In this document: positions 60,298 through 64,000 of the stretch, one piece after another | Layout of the letters: every line of letters begins with the position of its first letter | Numbering within the stretch: the stretch's first letter is position 1 | Assembly (NCBI RefSeq): GCF_003268885.1 | Contig: NZ_QLSX01000002.1 | Location: 148,260-212,259 of the forward strand | Reading direction: 5' to 3' | From: Onishia taeanensis | GTDB taxonomy: Bacteria; Pseudomonadota; Gammaproteobacteria; Pseudomonadales; Halomonadaceae | DNA length: 64,000 bases | The notes under the pieces: model-generated | Told to the model about the DNA's origin: nothing | The model's database searches: none | The model's input: only the letters and a program-made list of their open reading frames with translations | Program-made: the position numbers and the translations under genes

Positions 60298-61755
60298 ATG
60301 CCATTACCCCGGAAGGCTTGGCGACACGCCACCATCGCGCTGGCCCTGGTCGGCGCCCTGACCACGACGCCGGTTCAGGCCGTTGAGTTCGACCTGCCGC
60401 AGCTGGGCTCAGCCACCAGCGGTGTCAATCCGAGCGAGGAATACCGCCTGGGCCGCACCTGGCTACGCCAGTTTCGTGCCCGAGCACCGCTATGGCAGGA
60501 CCCGATCAGCCAGGACTACGTCGACACTCTGATCGCCCGCCTGCTGCCCGACAGCGGCGTCCAGAGCAACCACCTGCTGGTGACCCTGGTCGATAGCCGG
60601 GTACTCAACGCCTTCGCGGTGCCAGGGGGTGTGGTGGGGGTCAACGCCGGCCTCTTTGCCTTCGCCAAGGACGAAGCCGCCCTGGCCTCGGTGCTGGCCC
60701 ACGAACTGGGCCACCTTTCACTGCGCCACTACGCTCGCCAGCAGGCCAGAGCCGAAGAGACCCAGCTGCCGACCATGGCCGCAATGCTGGCCGGCATGCT
60801 GCTCGCTGCCGGCGGCGGAGGCGATGCGGGAATTGCCGCAGCCATGGGCTCTCAAGCCGCCTTCTTCCAGGACCAGTTGGCCTATTCGCGGCGCTACGAG
60901 CAGGAAGCCGACCGGCAGGGCCTGCAGGTAATGCGTGACGCCGGCTACGATCCTCAGGCGATGGTCGACATGTTCCGCGCCATGCAGCGCCAGGCGGCCT
61001 TGCAGGGCGGCAACCCACCGGAGTTTCTGCTCACCCACCCGCTCACCGAGTCGCGCATCAGCGATATTCAGGCCAGGGCCATGGGCCTGGGAACCGGCAC
61101 GATCCGCACCCCGGACCCGCAATATGACATGGTACGGGCCCGCGCGCTGCTGACAATCCACCAGGACGCCCCCGGCCAGGCCACCAGCCTGCTCGCTCAG
61201 AGCGATCCCGCTCCAGCCGCCAAGCGCTACCTGGCGGCCTTGATCCGCGCTCGTCAGGGCGACCTGTCCGGCGCTCTTTCGGCTCTCGATGCCCTGGCAC
61301 GAGAATGGCCGGACCTGCCGTTGATCCCGACCAGCGCCGCCGAACTGGCCCTGGATGCCGGCCAGCACGGCGAGGCCCTGTCACGCAGTCAACGCCTGCT
61401 GCGGCTGATGCCTGACTATCTGCCGGCAAGAATGATCGAAGCGGAAGCCCTGCTGCAGCAGGACCCCAAGGCCGCCTTCGACACGCTGCGCGACCTTGCC
61501 GAGCAGCGCCCCGAAGACCCCGGAGTCTTCAACCTGCTCTCAGAGGCCGCCGGACGCAGCGACCGCGAGGCCTGGAGCCACCTGGCCCGCGCCGAATATC
61601 TGCAGCTGACCGGGCATATCACTCAGGCGATTCGCCAGCTGGACATCGCCGAGGACGTGGCCAAGCAGGAGAGTGACGTCGGCATTACCGGTCGCATCGA
61701 GGAGCGCCGCGAAGCCTTCGAGACCTACCGCGAGGACCTCAAGGACTTTCAATAG
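60298..61755 (+). CDS. bepA: Periplasmic M48 metalloprotease with TPR domain (BepA-like)
   Basis: Zinc protease that oversees assembly or degradation of outer-membrane proteins such as LptD. The 485 residues (E. coli BepA 487) begin with a cleavable signal peptide ending near A28. The M48 domain has HELGH (135-139) and the third-ligand region YEQEADRQGL, and the C-terminal half (about 290-470) is TPR-like. GAGGAA precedes ATG 60298. It is a single gene divergent from the TusA-like gene. Confidence 0.93.
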   Translation: MPLPRKAWRHATIALALVGALTTTPVQAVEFDLPQLGSATSGVNPSEEYRLGRTWLRQFRARAPLWQDPISQDYVDTLIARLLPDSGVQSNHLLVTLVDSRVLNAFAVPGGVVGVNAGLFAFAKDEAALASVLAHELGHLSLRHYARQQARAEETQLPTMAAMLAGMLLAAGGGGDAGIAAAMGSQAAFFQDQLAYSRRYEQEADRQGLQVMRDAGYDPQAMVDMFRAMQRQAALQGGNPPEFLLTHPLTESRISDIQARAMGLGTGTIRTPDPQYDMVRARALLTIHQDAPGQATSLLAQSDPAPAAKRYLAALIRARQGDLSGALSALDALAREWPDLPLIPTSAAELALDAGQHGEALSRSQRLLRLMPDYLPARMIEAEALLQQDPKAAFDTLRDLAEQRPEDPGVFNLLSEAAGRSDREAWSHLARAEYLQLTGHITQAIRQLDIAEDVAKQESDVGITGRIEERREAFETYREDLKDFQ

Positions 61756-61801
61756 CCGACGACGCCTCGCTATTGACGTGACGTCTCGTTCCTTACCAAC
61801 A

Positions 61802-61843
61802 CAAAAAAGCGGCCCGCCCCATGCTGGGGCGGGCCGCCTTTCT
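61802..61843. terminator. Bidirectional terminator between bepA and nadA
   Basis: A 12-bp GC-rich stem (61809-61820 with 61826-61837) has CTTTCT on the plus side and six Ts on the minus side. It serves both convergent genes, better for nadA. Confidence 0.88.
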
Positions 61844-61847
61844 ATGC

Positions 61848-61911
61848 GATCAACTCACTGTCCTATCAGCTCACTTTCCGATCAACTCACTATCCAATCC
61901 ACTCATCGCCC
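61848..61911. repeat. 16-bp tandem repeat downstream of nadA
   Basis: Four adjacent 16-mers: GATCAACTCACTGTCC, TATCAGCTCACTTTCC, GATCAACTCACTATCC and the weaker AATCCACTCATCGCCC. The array lies between the nadA stop and its terminator, so it would be transcribed as the nadA 3' UTR. Confidence 0.85.
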
Positions 61912-61968
61912 CGTTCAACGTAAGCGACAAGTGCACCGCATCTATCGGGTCAGTTGAAGGCCGGCGGA

Positions 61969-62997
61969 CTAGCGCTGGAAATTGAGCATCCGCTCCAGGG
62001 GTTTCAACGCCTTCACGCGGAGCGCGTCGTCCACCTGAATCTCGCCGCTCAGCTCGCGCAGGGCGCCGGCCAGGTTGTCCAGGGCGTTCATGGCCATCCA
62101 TGGGCAGTGGGCGCAGCTCTTGCAGGTCGCGCCACGCCCGGCTGTCGGCGCCTCGAAGAGGGTCTTGTCCGGTACCGCCTGCTGCATCTTGAAGAAGATG
62201 CCGCGGTCGGTGGCCACGATCAGCTTGTCCTGGGGCAGCTCCTTGGCCGCCTTGATCAGCTGCGAGGTAGAGCCCGTCACGTCGGCGAGTTCGACCACCG
62301 CCGCCGGTGACTCCGGGTGCACCAGCACCGCAGCGTCAGGATAAAGCGCCTTCAGATCCTCGATGCCCTTGGCCTTGAATTCCTCATGAACGATGCAGGC
62401 ACCGTCCCAGAGCAGCATGTCGGCACCGGTCTGCTGCTGGATGTAGCCACCCAGGTGCTTGTCGGGCGCCCACAGAATCTTCTCGCCGCGCGCCTTCAGG
62501 TGCTCGATCACGTCGACGGCAATCGAGGAGGTCACCACCCAGTCGGCGCGCGCCTTCACCGCCGCCGAGGTGTTGGCATAGACGACTACAGTGCGATCGG
62601 GATGGGCATCGCAGAAGGCCGCGAACTCATCGGCCGGGCAGCCCAGATCCAGCGAACAGGTCGCCTCCAGGGTCGGCATCAGCACACGCTTTTCCGGCGA
62701 CAGAATCTTGGCGGTCTCGCCCATGAAGCGCACGCCAGCCACCACCAGGGTCGAGGCCTCATGGCGGGCACCGAAGCGGGCCATTTCCAGGGAGTCGGCC
62801 ACACAGCCGCCGGTTTCCTCGGCAAGCTGCTGGATGGCGTCGTCGGTATAATAATGCGCTACCAGCACGGCATTACGCTCGTGCAGCAGGCGTTTGATTT
62901 CATCAATGCGCGCCTCATCCTCGGCGGGAATGCGCGTCGGGCAGTAGGCGCGGGCCAGATGCTCGCGCACCTCGGCTCGGGAAGTCATGATCGTCAT
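61969..62997 (-). CDS. nadA: Quinolinate synthase A
   Basis: 4Fe-4S enzyme that condenses iminoaspartate with dihydroxyacetone phosphate to quinolinate in NAD synthesis. From ATG 62997 it has 342 residues (E. coli 347). C114, C201 and C298 align with the cluster ligands C113, C200 and C297. HYYTDDAIQ (48-56) and HPESP complete the active site. A second ATG at 62988 is possible and neither has a strong ribosome site. Confidence 0.95.
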   Translation of the reverse strand: MTIMTSRAEVREHLARAYCPTRIPAEDEARIDEIKRLLHERNAVLVAHYYTDDAIQQLAEETGGCVADSLEMARFGARHEASTLVVAGVRFMGETAKILSPEKRVLMPTLEATCSLDLGCPADEFAAFCDAHPDRTVVVYANTSAAVKARADWVVTSSIAVDVIEHLKARGEKILWAPDKHLGGYIQQQTGADMLLWDGACIVHEEFKAKGIEDLKALYPDAAVLVHPESPAAVVELADVTGSTSQLIKAAKELPQDKLIVATDRGIFFKMQQAVPDKTLFEAPTAGRGATCKSCAHCPWMAMNALDNLAGALRELSGEIQVDDALRVKALKPLERMLNFQR

Positions 62998-63129
62998 CGT
63001 GTCTACCACTGTGACTGGCAGGGGCTCCCCCTGCATGGCACCAGATGCATCGGCCGCTGTGCTCTCTGCACGCGCCGAGGCTCCAGAGGGCGTTGACGGT
63101 ACGGCTCCCGCACCGTCTGCCCAACTGAC

Positions 63130-63158
63130 ATTTTAGCTCGAATCGAGGCGCTTGTCGT
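63130..63158 (-). promoter_or_regulatory. Candidate nadA promoter
   Basis: On the minus strand, ACGACA (-35, 63153-63158), a 17-bp spacer and TAAAAT (-10, 63130-63135) match consensus at 4/6 and 5/6. This would give a leader of about 125 nt. Confidence 0.4.
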
Positions 63159-63385
63159 CGCTAGAACACTCAACACGGCGTAAAGCGCCTGCCATGCGCG
63201 ACGCCGGTAGTGATATCGCCCACTTCCAGGAGGCCTCGTCCACCCCGCTGCTCGCCCTGGCATGCGGCCGCCCTGGCATGTGGAAGCGCTGCCATCAGGC
63301 ACTGCCCTGTTTATCGGCCCGCGTATCGCCCCTGGGAGGCGACGGGCTTTTCATCCGCACTGCCCCGCCCAAGCTCAGAGATCAA

Positions 63386-63392
63386 CTACACT
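63386..63392 (+). promoter_or_regulatory. Candidate SigmaS -10 element of osmB
   Basis: CTACACT fits the SigmaS-preferred CTAYACT and lies 67 bp before the osmB ATG. E. coli osmB is SigmaS-controlled, which makes it plausible. Confidence 0.35.
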
Positions 63393-63459
63393 GAGAGAGT
63401 GAAGTCGCGATTTGGCTTCATCCCTCACCGTGTCGCGTTCGCGACAGGAAGTTAGTCCC

Positions 63460-63681
63460 ATGAACACATTGCACGGGCCTGCACTCACTATCGGGATAGC
63501 AGTATTGCTACTCACTCTCTCGGGCTGTTCCGGCATGTCGGCACAGGACAGGAACACCGCCCTTGGCGCGGGCGCCGGCGCTATCGGTGGTTCGGTGCTG
63601 ACGGGTGGCAGCACAATGGGCACTATCGGCGGCGCCGCCGTCGGCGGCGTCATTGGTCACGAAGTCAGCAAGCCTGACTGA
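63460..63681 (+). CDS. osmB: OsmB-family glycine-zipper lipoprotein
   Basis: Small outer-membrane lipoprotein induced by osmotic and stationary-phase stress in E. coli. The 73 residues have a signal peptide ending in the lipobox LSGC (C23 lipidated). A glycine-zipper segment (TALGAGAGAIGGSVLTGGST, then GGAAVGGVIGHEV) follows E. coli OsmB closely. ATG 63460 follows AGGAAG. It is followed by a small membrane microprotein gene. Confidence 0.9.
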   Translation: MNTLHGPALTIGIAVLLLTLSGCSGMSAQDRNTALGAGAGAIGGSVLTGGSTMGTIGGAAVGGVIGHEVSKPD

Positions 63682-63682
63682 A

Positions 63683-63711
63683 ACAACACGACCATCAAGG
63701 AAGCGTGTTGT
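63683..63711 (+). terminator. Hairpin between osmB and the microprotein gene
   Basis: ACAACACG (63683-63690) and CGTGTTGT (63704-63711) form an 8-bp stem with a 13-nt loop right after the osmB stop. With only TATCTC following, it may act as an mRNA stabiliser or attenuator. Confidence 0.4.
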
Positions 63712-63734
63712 ATCTCACCAAGGAGCAATAAAAC

Positions 63735-63809
63735 ATGAATAATATCGTCTATATCATAGGCGCCGTCGTGATCGTGCTGGCCATCCTGTCATTTCTCGGC
63801 TTTCGCTAG
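63735..63809 (+). CDS. 24-residue single-span membrane microprotein
   Basis: The frame MNNIVYIIGAVVIVLAILSF followed by LGFR is a complete 24-residue peptide, almost all one hydrophobic helix with a positive C-terminal end. A strong AAGGAG ribosome site lies 9 bases upstream, which argues for real translation. It follows osmB by 53 bp and may share its transcript. I do not know its function; similar tiny one-helix proteins often act in membrane stress. Confidence 0.75.
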   Translation: MNNIVYIIGAVVIVLAILSFLGFR

Positions 63810-63878
63810 GCTGGCACCTGGGCGTTCAGCATTTTGTTGGCACAGAAAAAATGTCAGCACAGACAACCCACGCATAGC

Positions 63879-63912
63879 AAAACGCCCCGACCTCAGGGAG
63901 GTCAGGGCGTTT
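63879..63912 (-). terminator. Terminator of tRNA-Lys
   Basis: A 15-position stem (63880-63894 with 63898-63912, one mismatch) is followed on the minus strand by TTTTG, 11 bp past the tRNA-Lys CCA. It could also end transcription from the osmB side. Confidence 0.7.
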
Positions 63913-63922
63913 CGGCATAATT

Positions 63923-63998
63923 TGGTGGGTCGTGTAGGATTCGAACCTACGACCAATTGGTTAAAAGCCAACTGCTCTACCAACTGAGCTAACGACCC
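63923..63998 (-). tRNA. tRNA-Lys(TTT)
   Basis: 76-nt cloverleaf with encoded CCA at 63923-63925. Acceptor is GGGTCGT/ACGACCC, anticodon stem TTGGC/ACCAA-type and loop CTTTTAA, so the anticodon is TTT. Its promoter lies beyond the window edge. Confidence 0.96.
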
Positions 63999-64000
63999 GC

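Larger units (their letters stand above)
62998..63459. other. Divergent region between nadA and osmB
   Basis: 462 bases with no convincing gene. It holds a candidate nadA promoter (63130-63158) and a candidate SigmaS-type -10 for osmB (63386-63392). Confidence 0.5.

Overview
The window is a compact, GC-rich stretch of a gammaproteobacterial chromosome. Gene content and order (prkA-yeaH, ccoNOQP-ccoGHIS-hemN-anr, a CrbS/CrbR acetate switch next to acs, ampD/nadC, dapA-bamC-purC, an OsmB-type lipoprotein) and the generally acidic proteins fit a Pseudomonas relative, most likely a halophile of the Halomonadaceae (Halomonas-like). That assignment is inferred from content, not from a marker gene. 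I see no prophage, transposase, integrase, CRISPR array or rRNA.

Layout. 1-7 kb: the stress kinase pair prkA/yeaH (yeaH is cut by the window start), a threonine aldolase and a 2,4-dienoyl-CoA reductase, all on the minus strand. 7.1-7.8 kb: a five-gene tRNA operon (Val-Asp-Asp-Val-Asp) with its own promoter and terminator. 8-20.2 kb: an alpha/beta hydrolase, then a plus-strand high-affinity respiration block. It encodes the cbb3 oxidase (ccoNOQP), its assembly factors (ccoGHIS plus a UreH/TauE-like membrane protein), anaerobic haem synthesis (hemN) and the Fnr-type oxygen sensor (anr); a near-consensus Anr box precedes ccoN. 20.3-25.2 kb: ttcA, a GT9 glycosyltransferase, a DnaQ-like exonuclease and a cNMP/CBS/nucleotidyltransferase protein. 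25.8-35.8 kb: an acetate-use island with a two-subunit Na+/acetate-type symporter, an uncharacterised membrane-anchored protein, the giant transporter-kinase CrbS, its regulator CrbR, and acs.

36-45.9 kb: sprT, a YecA-family protein, cardiolipin synthase, plsB, rsmJ-tsaB, adk and aceF. 46-50.8 kb: aceE, ampD and nadC. 50.9-54.3 kb: an acetyltransferase, three methionine-salvage genes (mtnBDC) and trmO. 54.5-59.9 kb: dapA-bamC-MBL-purC, bcp, and an AI-2E/PerM exporter with a TusA-like protein. 60.3-64 kb: the periplasmic protease bepA, nadA, osmB, a 24-residue membrane microprotein and tRNA-Lys.

The genes combine into a few physiological themes: low-oxygen respiration under Anr control; two-carbon metabolism from pyruvate (aceEF) and acetate (symporter, Acs, CrbSR); NAD synthesis (nadA, nadC without nadB); and envelope lipid and outer-membrane upkeep (plsB, cls, bamC, bepA, osmB).

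The most unusual sequence-level signal is a recurring class of short, degenerate tandem repeats with 12-16 bp units. Each locus has a different unit. They sit near the 5' or 3' ends of genes, or as in-frame insertions in fadH and rsmJ. Other points worth a second look are a second Anr-like box in the symporter promoter region, the uncharacterised gene between symporter and crbS, an EF-hand-like loop in the symporter, a long-tailed CcoS, a 175-bp convergent gene overlap, and an acetyltransferase lacking a normal start codon.
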